Position numbers and translations under genes: made by a program. Shown piece by piece: positions 46,593 through 54,968 of a DNA stretch of 64,000 nt. The stretch is taken from positions 20,769 through 84,768 of the forward strand of contig CAYRKH010000008.1 in the NCBI GenBank assembly GCA_964424805.1. Reading direction: 5' to 3'. The stretch comes from IDS-8 sp964424805. GTDB lineage: Bacteria; Pseudomonadota; Gammaproteobacteria; Steroidobacterales; Woeseiaceae. The notes beneath the pieces were generated by a model, which worked only from the letters and a program-made list of their open reading frames with translations, was not told the origin of the DNA and did not search any database. How positions within the stretch are numbered: position 1 is the first letter of the stretch; each line of letters starts with the position of its first letter.

Positions 46593-47804
46593 CTACTGTC
46601 CTGCCCCGGCGGCGCGGCTTTGCAGTGCGCCGCTCAACGACAGGATGCGCGAGTATCCGAGCGCGTCCTCTGCCGACCATTCACCGGCCGCTTCGCCGTA
46701 GACACCTTGCGACGCGGCGAGCAGCGAGTGCGGCGAGCTGACGCCGGTGACGAACAGGCTGCCGGGCCGCAGCGTGAAGCTCACGCGGCCGGTTACCCGC
46801 TGTTGGGAGGACGCGAGCAGCGCTTCGATGTCGCGGCAGGCGAGGTCGAGCTGCTTGCCCTCGTGGATGAGGTCCCCGTACACGTTCGACAGCAGGTCCT
46901 TGACCCGGCTTTGCTGCGCGCTCAACACCAGCTTTTCCAGCTCGCGATGCGTCGTGATGAGGGTTTCGGCGGCCGGGGCTTCGAAAGCGACGCGTCCCTT
47001 GGTGCCGAGCACCGTATCGCCCAGGTGAATGCCGCGGCCGATGGCGTAGGCGCCGGCCGTCTTCTCCAGCGCCTCGATCAGCTCCACCGGCGGCATCGCG
47101 CGGCCGTCCAGTGCGACCGGGATGCCCTCCTCGAAGTCGATCGTGTGCCCGGACGGCGGCTGCGGCTCACGGAAGGCGTTTGCCGACAGCACCCAGGCGT
47201 CTTCCGGGATCGAGCTTTCAGACGTGAGCGTCTCGCGGCCGCCGATCGTGATCCCCCACAGGCCGCGGTTGATCGAGTAGGCCGATCCCTGGGCGGGCAG
47301 GGGGAGCTGTTTCTGCTCCAGGAAGTCGAGCTGGAATTGCCGCGCCCAGTTGTTGTCCCGCACCGGGGCCAGGATCTCGAGAGCGGGATCGAGCGTGCGC
47401 AGCGCGACCTCGAAGCGAACCTGGTCGTTGCCGGCCGCGGTGCAGCCGTGCGCTACCGTGGTGGCGCCTCGCTCGGCCGCCACCCGGGCGAGCCCGCGGG
47501 CCTGGACACCCCGCTCGGCGCCCACGCAAAGCGGATACAGTTGTCCGCGGCGGACGTTCCCGGCGATCAGGAAACGCAGCACGGAGCTGAAGAACTCTGC
47601 CCTCGCGTCGAGCAGCACGTGCTCCGCCGCGCCGAGCGCGAGAGCCTTCGCGCGCAGTTCCGCTGCCGCATCGGCGTCGATGCCGCCGGTATCGATGGTC
47701 GCGGTAATGACGTCGCGGTTGTAAGCCTCCTTCAGCCAGGGCACGCAAAACGACGTGTCGAGTCCGCCGGAAAAGGCCAGCACGATTGGTGACTTCACAT
47801 TCAT
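46593..47804 (-). CDS. argG: Argininosuccinate synthase
   Basis: A 403-residue ATP-dependent ligase joining citrulline and aspartate. The PP-loop is VLAFSGGLDTSFCVPWLKEAY. AHGCTAAGNDQVRFE, NNWARQFQLDFLEQ and the substrate-binding SVGDGMHLG-equivalent stretch GRGIHLGDTVLGTKGR follow. The ATG at 47804 overlaps the argR stop (ATGA). It needs free citrulline, so an acylcitrulline deacylase must exist somewhere if argF' acts on acylornithine. Confidence 0.93.
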   Translation of the reverse strand: MNVKSPIVLAFSGGLDTSFCVPWLKEAYNRDVITATIDTGGIDADAAAELRAKALALGAAEHVLLDARAEFFSSVLRFLIAGNVRRGQLYPLCVGAERGVQARGLARVAAERGATTVAHGCTAAGNDQVRFEVALRTLDPALEILAPVRDNNWARQFQLDFLEQKQLPLPAQGSAYSINRGLWGITIGGRETLTSESSIPEDAWVLSANAFREPQPPSGHTIDFEEGIPVALDGRAMPPVELIEALEKTAGAYAIGRGIHLGDTVLGTKGRVAFEAPAAETLITTHRELEKLVLSAQQSRVKDLLSNVYGDLIHEGKQLDLACRDIEALLASSQQRVTGRVSFTLRPGSLFVTGVSSPHSLLAASQGVYGEAAGEWSAEDALGYSRILSLSGALQSRAAGAGQ

Positions 47805-48256
47805 TTCCCACCCGTGGCACGTGAAATTCTCTGCACCAGCGCCCGTTGCGCGGCGGCAGTCGCCGTCGCGGTGAACACCGTATCGTCGCCGCCGACGTTG
47901 CCGACGATTTCCGGCCACCCGCAGCGGTCCAGCGCCAGCGCGACCCGCTGGGCGGCGCCGATCGCCGTCTTGATGACGAGCAGGTTCGGCCCCGCCGGCC
48001 GGACGTCCTGCAGCAGGTCGGCGACGCTCGCGACTTCGGCGTCGCCGCCCTCGTGCGGGCCCGGCAGCTCGTAGCCGTGGCCGGTCTTGATCGCGCCCAG
48101 CACCTTCAGGTCGCGGCTGACGCTCGACTGCGTGGCCTCGAAACCGAGCGACGTCAGCGCCTCCACCAGATCCTGCTGCGTCGCGGCAGGCGCACGCAGG
48201 AGGGCTTTGCGGATCGCCTCGCGGCGGTCTAGCGGGCTGTCGGGAGCAACGGGCAT
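47801..48256 (-). CDS. argR: Arginine repressor
   Basis: A 151-residue ArgR/AhrC-family regulator. The N-terminal winged helix (RREAIRKALLRAPAATQQDLVEALTSLGFEATQSSVSRDLKVLG) contains the conserved SSVSRDL recognition helix. The C-terminal oligomerisation and arginine-binding domain has VGNVGGDDTVFTAT (the GTIAGDDT-like arginine site). It heads the arg operon, is coupled to argG, and carries an ARG-box-like site in its own promoter, so autoregulation of the whole unit is likely. Confidence 0.92.
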   Translation of the reverse strand: MPVAPDSPLDRREAIRKALLRAPAATQQDLVEALTSLGFEATQSSVSRDLKVLGAIKTGHGYELPGPHEGGDAEVASVADLLQDVRPAGPNLLVIKTAIGAAQRVALALDRCGWPEIVGNVGGDDTVFTATATAAAQRALVQRISRATGGK

Positions 48257-48272
48257 TCGGACAAGACGGGCG

Positions 48273-48301
48273 ATGCATAAATATGCGCATAAGAGTGTCA
48301 A
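48273..48301 (-). promoter_or_regulatory. argR promoter with ARG-box-like operator
   Basis: On the minus strand TTGACA (48301-48296) and TATGCA (48279-48274) are 16 bp apart. Between and over them (48273-48290) lies the imperfect palindrome ATGCATAAATATGCGCAT, similar in size and AT core to ARG boxes. Repressor bound there would cover the promoter. The transcription start would be near 48267, leaving about 10 bases before the argR ATG. Confidence 0.5.
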
Positions 48302-48392
48302 AATGCGCGAGCGCCGTCAAGAACTTCTTTCGGCCGGGCGCCGGCAACGGCGACAGCCGCTTACCGGCGCGCGGGTTGCGACACGCTTTGCG

Positions 48393-49997
48393 CTAGCGCG
48401 CGCCGGCCGCGACGAACTGGCTCAGTGCCGGGTTGGCGGTTTCTTCGTGCGGCAGGAAGTCGGCAAGCTGCGCGAGGTCGTGCTCAAAGGCGGCATCGTC
48501 GGCCGCGTCGATTTCGAATCCGGCGAGCACGCGCCCGAACGCCGCGCCGTGGTTGCGGTAGTGGAACAGGCTGATGTTCCAGCGCGTGCCCAGGGTTTCG
48601 AGAAAATGCAGCAGGGCGCCGGGTCGTTCCGGAAACTCGAAGCGGAACAGGCGCTCACGCCCGAGTCCCGGCGCCGGGCCGCCGACCAGGTGGCGCACGT
48701 GGAGGCGGGCGACTTCGTTCCCGGTGTAATCGGTGCAGGTGTACCCGCCCTGCTCGAGCGCGCGGCCGATCGCGAGCCGCTCCTCGTTGCCGCCCTCGAG
48801 CCGCAGGCCGACGTAGACCTGGGCCGCGGCAAGGCCGTGCCAGCGATAGTTGAACTCGGTGATTGCCCGTCGGCCGAGGCAGCGGCAGAACGACAGGAAG
48901 GTGCCCGGGCGCTCCGGGATCGTGACGCCGAACAGCGCCTCGTGCTGCTCGCCGATACCGGCGCGATCCGCGACGTGGCCGAGGCGATCGAAGTTCATGT
49001 TCGCGCCGGACAGCACGGCAGCCAGCGTCGCACCGGCGGCATCGTTATTCGCCGCCCACTGCTTCATGCCGGCTACCGCGAGCGCGCCGGCCGGCTCGAC
49101 GATCGAGCGCGTGTCCTCGAACACGTCGCGAATCGCGGCGCAGACCTGGTCGACGTTCACCGTTACGACCTCGTCCACGTAGACGCGCAACAGCTCGAAA
49201 GGCGCGTCCCCGACCTGGCGAACGGCGCAGCCGTCCACGAACAGGCCGAGATCGTCGAGCGGCACCGGTTTTCGTGCGCGCAGCGCGGCTTCGAGACAGG
49301 CGGCGTCGTCGGGTTCCACGGCGATCACGCGTATCGAAGGATCCAGCGTCTTCAGGTACACCGCCATTCCCGCGCACAGGCCGCCGCCGCCGACGGGAAC
49401 GAATACGGCATCGAGACTGCCGTCGTGCTGCGCCAGCAGCTCCATCGCCACGGTGCCCTGTCCGGCGATGACGTCCGGGTCATCGTAGGGGTGGATCAGG
49501 ATGCGGCCCTCCCGCTGCGCCAGCGCAAGCCCGTGGGCGGCGGCCTCGTCGTAGGAATCGCCGTGCAGCACGATGCGCGCGCCGAGGTCCCGTACCGCGG
49601 TGCTCTTGATACGCGGCGTCGTCACCGGCATCACGATCACAGCGTCGATACCCAGGCGCTGCGCTCCGAGCGCCACGCCCTGGGCGTGATTGCCGGCGGA
49701 GATCGCGAGAACGCCGCGGGCGCGCTCCGCTTCCGTCAGCCTGGCGAGCCGCGCGTAGCTGCCGCGGAGCTTGAAGGAGAAAACCGGCTGCAGGTCTTCG
49801 CGCTTGAGCAGCACGTTCGCACCCAGGCGCGACGACAGCCGCGGCGCAACTTCGAGCGGCGTGGTGCGCGCGACGTCGTAGACGGGAGCCGTGAGGATGG
49901 CGCGCAGCCAGGCGCCGCTGTCGATGCGGCCCGACGGTCCCGGCCGCAGGTCCTGCGGCGGCGGTGCCAGTACACCGGACGCAAGCTCCGCGGTCAT
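48393..49997 (-). CDS. ilvA: Threonine ammonia-lyase (deaminase), biosynthetic
   Basis: A 534-residue PLP enzyme that makes 2-oxobutyrate for isoleucine. The PLP lysine is in FSFKLRGSYARL, with SAGNHAQGVALGA, VPVGGGGLCAG and EPAGALAVAG. Two ACT-like regulatory domains follow from about residue 345 (FGVTIPERPGTFLSF and FRFEFPERPGALLHFLETLG), as in the isoleucine-inhibited biosynthetic form. It is the last gene of the ilv-leu operon, overlaps leuB by ATGA, and is followed by a 136-base gap before argR. Confidence 0.94.
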   Translation of the reverse strand: MTAELASGVLAPPPQDLRPGPSGRIDSGAWLRAILTAPVYDVARTTPLEVAPRLSSRLGANVLLKREDLQPVFSFKLRGSYARLARLTEAERARGVLAISAGNHAQGVALGAQRLGIDAVIVMPVTTPRIKSTAVRDLGARIVLHGDSYDEAAAHGLALAQREGRILIHPYDDPDVIAGQGTVAMELLAQHDGSLDAVFVPVGGGGLCAGMAVYLKTLDPSIRVIAVEPDDAACLEAALRARKPVPLDDLGLFVDGCAVRQVGDAPFELLRVYVDEVVTVNVDQVCAAIRDVFEDTRSIVEPAGALAVAGMKQWAANNDAAGATLAAVLSGANMNFDRLGHVADRAGIGEQHEALFGVTIPERPGTFLSFCRCLGRRAITEFNYRWHGLAAAQVYVGLRLEGGNEERLAIGRALEQGGYTCTDYTGNEVARLHVRHLVGGPAPGLGRERLFRFEFPERPGALLHFLETLGTRWNISLFHYRNHGAAFGRVLAGFEIDAADDAAFEHDLAQLADFLPHEETANPALSQFVAAGAR

Positions 49998-51079
49998 GCG
50001 ACGTGACGCGCCTCGTGTGCCAGCTCGCGCACACGCTGCGCGACCCAGCGGCCGGCGGTATTGGTATCGACCGCGCCGCGCCCGACCAGGTCGCGGGTCA
50101 GCACGCGTGCATCGAGCGCGTCGGCAACGGCGCGCTCGATCGTCCGGGCTTCGAGCTCGAGCGACAGCGAATGCCGCAGCAGCAGGGCGACCGACAGCAG
50201 CATGGCGTAGGGATTGGCGATGCCGCGCCCCGCGATGTCGGGCGCCGAGCCGTGGATGGGCTCGTACAGCCCGCGCCGGCCAGCGCCTAACGACGCCGAG
50301 GGCAGCAGGCCCATCGATCCGGCGAGCACCGAGGCCTCGTCGGTGAGAATGTCGCCGAACAGGTTCTCGGTCAGGATCACGTCGTACTGGGCCGGCTGTG
50401 TGAGCAGGTACATCGCCATGGCGTCGACCAGCACGTGCTCGACGGTGACTTCGGGGAACTCCTCGCGCATAACGCGCGTCACGGTGCTGCGCCACAGGCG
50501 CGAGGTTTCCATGACGTTGGCCTTGTCGACATGGGTGAGCTTGCCGCGGCGTGCGCGCGCCATTTCCCCGGCGCAGCGCGCGGCGCGCTCGATCTCGGCC
50601 ACCGAGTAGCGGCAGGCATCGAAGGCCGTGTCGCCGTCGCGCCGCTTCTCCCCGAAGTAGCTGCCGCCGGTGAGCTCGCGCACGAACAGGATGTCGACGC
50701 CGCGCAAGAGCTTCGGTTTGAGCGGCGAGTGTTTCGCGCCTGCCGGGTGCGGTTTCACCGGGCGGAGGTTCGCGTACACGCCCAGGGTCGAGCGCAGCTT
50801 GAGCAGGCCCTGCTCGGGGCGCACCGGCGCCTCAGGGTCCGACCATTTCGGGCCCCCGACCGCGCCGAGCAGCACGGCGTCGGCGCGCTCGCATAGCTCG
50901 ATCGTGGCAGGCGGAAGGGGATCACCCAGCTCATCGATCGCGGCACCCCCGATCAGGCCCTGCTGCAGGTCGAACTGGTGCCCGAAGGACTCGGCTACCG
51001 CACCCAGCGTGCGCGCGGCCTCGGCGCAGGTCTCGGGCCCGATGCCGTCACCGGGCAGGAAGGCGATCGACGCTTTCAT
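49994..51079 (-). CDS. leuB: 3-isopropylmalate dehydrogenase
   Basis: A 361-residue NAD-dependent decarboxylating dehydrogenase of leucine synthesis. IAFLPGDGIGPE, LLGAVGGPKW, FVRELTGGSYFGEKR, DKANVMETSRLWR and the signature NLFGDILTDEASVLAGSMGLLPSAS are seen. HGSAPDIAGRGIANP is the cofactor loop. The ATG overlaps the leuD stop. Confidence 0.96.
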   Translation of the reverse strand: MKASIAFLPGDGIGPETCAEAARTLGAVAESFGHQFDLQQGLIGGAAIDELGDPLPPATIELCERADAVLLGAVGGPKWSDPEAPVRPEQGLLKLRSTLGVYANLRPVKPHPAGAKHSPLKPKLLRGVDILFVRELTGGSYFGEKRRDGDTAFDACRYSVAEIERAARCAGEMARARRGKLTHVDKANVMETSRLWRSTVTRVMREEFPEVTVEHVLVDAMAMYLLTQPAQYDVILTENLFGDILTDEASVLAGSMGLLPSASLGAGRRGLYEPIHGSAPDIAGRGIANPYAMLLSVALLLRHSLSLELEARTIERAVADALDARVLTRDLVGRGAVDTNTAGRWVAQRVRELAHEARHVA

Positions 51080-51651
51080 GCGTGCGCCGCCTCGAAGGCT
51101 GCAATGGCATCGGCCTGCGACAGCAGGTAGCCCAACTGGTCGACGCCGCGCAGCAGGCATTCGCGCGCAAAAGGCTCGATCGTGAAAGCGATCGGCGCCT
51201 CTCCCGGCAACTCGACCTGCTGCGCCTGCAGGTCGATCGCAATCTTCCGTCCGGCGAAGGCGGCGATGCGCTGCCAGGCGTCGTCCGTGACTTCGATCGG
51301 CAACAGGCCGTTCTTCAGCGCATTGCTGCGGAAGATGTCGGCGATGCGGGTCGCGATCACGGCACGAACGCCGAAGTCGAGCAGCGCCCACGGCGCGTGC
51401 TCGCGCGACGACCCGCAGCCGAAATTGCGTCCTGCGAGCAGGATGCCGGCCCCGCGAAATTCGGGCCGGTGCAGGTCGAAGTCGGGGCGCTCGGTGCCGT
51501 CGGCGGCATAGCGCCAGTCGGCGAAGCAGGCGCGGCCCAGGCCGTCGCGCGCCGTCGTGGTGAGAAAGCGGGCCGGGATGATCTGGTCCGTGTCGACGTT
51601 CTCCACGGGCAGCACGGCGACGTGCGAGTCAAAGCGGCTGAAAGCTTCCAT
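51076..51651 (-). CDS. leuD: 3-isopropylmalate dehydratase small subunit
   Basis: A 191-residue aconitase swivel-domain subunit. NVDTDQIIPARFL, AGRNFGCGSSREHAPWAL and IADIFRSNALKNGLLPI are the LeuD signatures. It pairs with LeuC. The start overlaps the leuC stop (TGATG). Confidence 0.96.
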   Translation of the reverse strand: MEAFSRFDSHVAVLPVENVDTDQIIPARFLTTTARDGLGRACFADWRYAADGTERPDFDLHRPEFRGAGILLAGRNFGCGSSREHAPWALLDFGVRAVIATRIADIFRSNALKNGLLPIEVTDDAWQRIAAFAGRKIAIDLQAQQVELPGEAPIAFTIEPFARECLLRGVDQLGYLLSQADAIAAFEAAHA

Positions 51652-53060
51652 CAGGCGGCTCCCCCCGTAGCCGCGGCGGCAATCTTGCGCGGGTCGGCGA
51701 TCTGCCCGGCCACGGCGCAGGCCGCCGCCGTCGCCGGACTCGCGAGGACCGTGCGCGCGCCCGGGCCCTGGCGCCCCTTGAAGTTGCGGTTCGAGGTGCT
51801 GACCGCGAGCTGGCCGGCCGCGACGCTGTCGCCGTTCATGGCGATGCACATGGAGCAGCCCGGCTCGCGCCACTCCGCTCCGGCGGTGAGGAACACGTCG
51901 TGGAGGCCTTCGGCCTCGGCGGCGCGCTTGACGGCCTCCGACCCCGGCACCACCAGCATGCGCACCCCGGCGCCGACGCGCCGCCCGCGCAGGACTGCCG
52001 CGGCCTCACGCAGGTCGGACAGGCGGCCGTTGGTGCAGGAGCCGACGAACACCACGTCCACGTTCTCTCCCAGCAGCGGCGTGCCGGCGCGAAAGCCCAT
52101 GTATCGCAGCGCGTCTTCATCGCCCGCCTCGGGTACGGCGTCGTCGATTGCCACCACCTGCCCCGGGTTCGTGCCCCAGGTGACGGTGGGAGCGACGGCG
52201 GACGCCTCGATGCGGATCTCGCGATCGAACTCGGCGTGCGGGTCGCTGGCAAGCCGGCTCCATCGCTCGACGGCGGCGTCGAAGGCGGCGCCCTGTGGCG
52301 CTTTCGGACGGCCGCGCAGCCACTCGAACGTGACTTCGTCCGGGGCAACCAGCCCGGCACGAGCACCGGCTTCGATCGACATGTTGCAAAGGGTCATGCG
52401 GGCTTCCATGTCGAGCGCTCGGATCGCCTCGCCCCGGTACTCGATCACGTGGCCGGTGCCGCCGTCCACGCCCAGCGTTCCGATGATATGCAGGATCAGG
52501 TCCTTGGCACCGACGCCGGCCGGCAGCCTGCCGTCGACCGTAACGGCCAGGGTTTTCGGCCGCCGCTGCAGCAGGCACTGCGTGGCCAGCACGTGGCCGA
52601 CCTCGCTCGTGCCGATCCCGAACGCGAGCGCGCCGAAGGCGCCGTGCGTGGCGGTATGCGAATCGCCGCAGACGATGGTCATGCCGGGCTGCGTCGCGCC
52701 GAGCTCGGGGCCCATCACGTGCACGATGCCGCGCGTTCCGGAGCCGAAGCCGTGCAGCTCGATTCCCGAGGCGGCGCAGTTTGCCTCCAGCGCCGCCACC
52801 TGCTGCGCTGCGGATTCACTGGCATACGGCGGGCGGCCGTCCGCCCCGGCCGGCAGCGTCGGCGTCGAATGGTCGAGGGTCGCGAGCGTGCGCTCGGGGC
52901 GGCGCACCGGCAAGCCGCGGGCGGCGAGCTCCGCGAACGCCTGCGGCGAGGTGACCTCGTGCACGAGGTGCAGGTCGATATAGAGGATCGCCGGCGCGTC
53001 GGCGGTTTCCTCGCGCACGCAGTGCGCTTCCCAGATCTTGTCGATTATGGTTCGGGGCAT
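51651..53060 (-). CDS. leuC: 3-isopropylmalate dehydratase large subunit
   Basis: A 469-residue 4Fe-4S isomerase. DKIWEAHCV, YIDLHLVHEVTSPQAF, CGDSHTATHGAFGALAFGIGTSEV and the cluster cysteines in FVGSCTNGRLSDLR and GCSMCIAMN are present, with SNRNFKGRQG near the C-terminus. It forms a complex with LeuD. The ATG lies 25 bases after leuA. Confidence 0.96.
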   Translation of the reverse strand: MPRTIIDKIWEAHCVREETADAPAILYIDLHLVHEVTSPQAFAELAARGLPVRRPERTLATLDHSTPTLPAGADGRPPYASESAAQQVAALEANCAASGIELHGFGSGTRGIVHVMGPELGATQPGMTIVCGDSHTATHGAFGALAFGIGTSEVGHVLATQCLLQRRPKTLAVTVDGRLPAGVGAKDLILHIIGTLGVDGGTGHVIEYRGEAIRALDMEARMTLCNMSIEAGARAGLVAPDEVTFEWLRGRPKAPQGAAFDAAVERWSRLASDPHAEFDREIRIEASAVAPTVTWGTNPGQVVAIDDAVPEAGDEDALRYMGFRAGTPLLGENVDVVFVGSCTNGRLSDLREAAAVLRGRRVGAGVRMLVVPGSEAVKRAAEAEGLHDVFLTAGAEWREPGCSMCIAMNGDSVAAGQLAVSTSNRNFKGRQGPGARTVLASPATAAACAVAGQIADPRKIAAAATGGAA

Positions 53061-53085
53061 GGATGGCTTCGGGGTGCTCTAAAGC

Positions 53086-54660
53086 TCAGGAGGCGGATTG
53101 CGACAGCGAACGGGGAGCCGGCCTTTCGGCGCCGAGCGCCCGGTAGCGGACGATGCGATTGATCACCTCCACCAGCGCGAGCGCGCTCGCTTCGAGGACG
53201 TCGGTGCTGGCGGCACGGCCGTAGTATTCGCGCCCGTCGCACAGCACGTCGACGCGCGCTTCGCCCTGCGCATCCTCGCCGGTGGAAAGCGAGCGCACGT
53301 GGTACTCGCGCAGGGTGAGCGGGGTGGCGGTGGCGCGTTCGATTGCCGCGAAGATCGCGTGCACCGGGCCGTCACCGACGGCGGCCTCCTGCACGATGCG
53401 GCCGTCCTCGTGGGCCAGCCGCACGCTGGCGGAGGGCACGGCTTCCCGGCCGATTGCCCCCTGGCTCTGCAGGGCGATCAGGCGCCAGGGCCCCTCGCCG
53501 CTCCCGGTGGCGCCAAGCACGATGGCTTCCAGGTCGGCGTCGAATACTTCCTTCTTGCGGTCGGCCAGCGTCTTGAACTGCGCGAACGCCTGGTTCAGCG
53601 CCGACTCGTCCAGCGCGAAGCCGAGCGCCTTCAGGCGGTTCGCCAGCGCGGCACGACCGCTGTGCTTGCCCAGCACCAGCTGCGATTGCGATACGCCGAC
53701 GTCTTCCGGCGTCATGATTTCATAGGTCGCACGGTTGGCCAGCATGCCGTGCTGGTGGATGCCGCTCTCGTGCGCGAAGGCGTTGTCGCCGATGATGGCC
53801 TTGTTGCGCGCCACCACGCTGCCGGTCAGCGCGACCAGCCGTCGCGAGACGGGGTACAGGCGCGGCGTGTGGATGCGCGTCCCCACGCCGTAGTGCGAGG
53901 CCCGCGTGCGCAGCGCCATCACGACCTCCTCCAGCGCCGCGTTGCCGGCCCGCTCGCCGATACCGTTGATCGTGCATTCGACCTGGCGCGCGCCGTTCTC
54001 GATGGCCGCCAGCGAGTTCGCCACGGCGAGCCCGAGGTCATCGTGGCAGTGGCAGCTCAGCACCGCGCGCTCGATGCCGCGTACGTTGCTCTGCAGGTAC
54101 GCGAACAGTGCGCCATATTCGGCCGGCACCGCATAGCCGACGGTATCCGGTACGTTCAGCGTGGACGCGCCGGCGTCCACCGCGGCACTGAGCACCTCGA
54201 CCAGGTAATCACGATCGGAGCGGGAAGCGTCCTCGGCCGAGAACTCCACGTCGTCGACGTAGCGACGGGCCAGCTCGACTGCGGTAGCGGTGGCGTCCAG
54301 CACCTCCGCCCGGCTCATGCGCAGCTTCGCCGCGAGGTGCAGGTCGCTGGTGGCGATGAAGATGTGGATACGCGGCGCCTCGGCACCTTCGAGCGCCGCG
54401 GCGGCCCGCTCGATGTCCTGGCGCTGGCAGCGGGCCAGGGCCGCCACCCCGCTGCCGCTCACGCTGTGCGCAATTTCCTGCACGGCGGCGAAGTCGTCCG
54501 GGCTCGCGGCCGGGAACCCGGCTTCGAGCGTATCCACGCCGAGCTCCGCCAGCGCCTGTGCCATCGCGAGCTTTTGTGCCCGCGTCATGGAACACCCCGG
54601 CGACTGCTCCCCGTCGCGCAAGGTGGTGTCGAAGATTCTTACCCTGTCGGTCGTCGTCAT
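53086..54660 (-). CDS. leuA: 2-isopropylmalate synthase
   Basis: A 524-residue enzyme of the first leucine-specific step. The TIM-barrel begins VRIFDTTLRDGEQSPGCSM, with DTVGYAVPAEY, SCHCHDDLGLAVANSLAAIENGARQVE (metal-binding HxD... region) and CTINGIGERAGNAALEEVVMAL. GIHQHGMLANRATYEIM follows. A C-terminal allosteric domain for leucine feedback extends from about residue 395. The ATG overlaps the ilvM stop. Confidence 0.96.
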   Translation of the reverse strand: MTTTDRVRIFDTTLRDGEQSPGCSMTRAQKLAMAQALAELGVDTLEAGFPAASPDDFAAVQEIAHSVSGSGVAALARCQRQDIERAAAALEGAEAPRIHIFIATSDLHLAAKLRMSRAEVLDATATAVELARRYVDDVEFSAEDASRSDRDYLVEVLSAAVDAGASTLNVPDTVGYAVPAEYGALFAYLQSNVRGIERAVLSCHCHDDLGLAVANSLAAIENGARQVECTINGIGERAGNAALEEVVMALRTRASHYGVGTRIHTPRLYPVSRRLVALTGSVVARNKAIIGDNAFAHESGIHQHGMLANRATYEIMTPEDVGVSQSQLVLGKHSGRAALANRLKALGFALDESALNQAFAQFKTLADRKKEVFDADLEAIVLGATGSGEGPWRLIALQSQGAIGREAVPSASVRLAHEDGRIVQEAAVGDGPVHAIFAAIERATATPLTLREYHVRSLSTGEDAQGEARVDVLCDGREYYGRAASTDVLEASALALVEVINRIVRYRALGAERPAPRSLSQSAS

Positions 54661-54968
54661 TGAAACTCTCGCGTTACGACAAATGGCCGGCGGCGCACCT
54701 CGAGTGCCGCCTCGAGCACGTCCTCCAGCCGCATCACCTGGCGCAGCAGCACGTCGGCGGGGCGGTCCTCGCAGGCCAGCGTCAGCGACAGGTGCGTGCC
54801 CTGCGGAGTGGGGCGGGTGCTCATGGCGCCGAAGCGGAACCCGCGCCGTTCGATCAGGCCCAGGATGCGCACCAGGGCGCCTTCGCTGTTGGCCAGCAGC
54901 AGGTTCAGCTCGGGCATGGCCGTTTGCTCCGCTGCGGCGCCGCGCGCGGGCGCGGTGTCGATGTTCAC
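54657..54968 (-). CDS. ilvM: Acetolactate synthase small (regulatory) subunit
   Basis: A 103-residue protein with one ACT domain (LNLLLANSEGALVRILGLIERRGFRFGAMST, about residues 21-51). It is much shorter than IlvH (about 160) and similar to IlvM/IlvN, so it is the short type. It binds the large subunit and confers regulation by valine-type ligands. The GTG start overlaps the large-subunit stop (GTGA). Confidence 0.85.
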   Translation of the reverse strand: MNIDTAPARGAAAEQTAMPELNLLLANSEGALVRILGLIERRGFRFGAMSTRPTPQGTHLSLTLACEDRPADVLLRQVMRLEDVLEAALEVRRRPFVVTREFQ

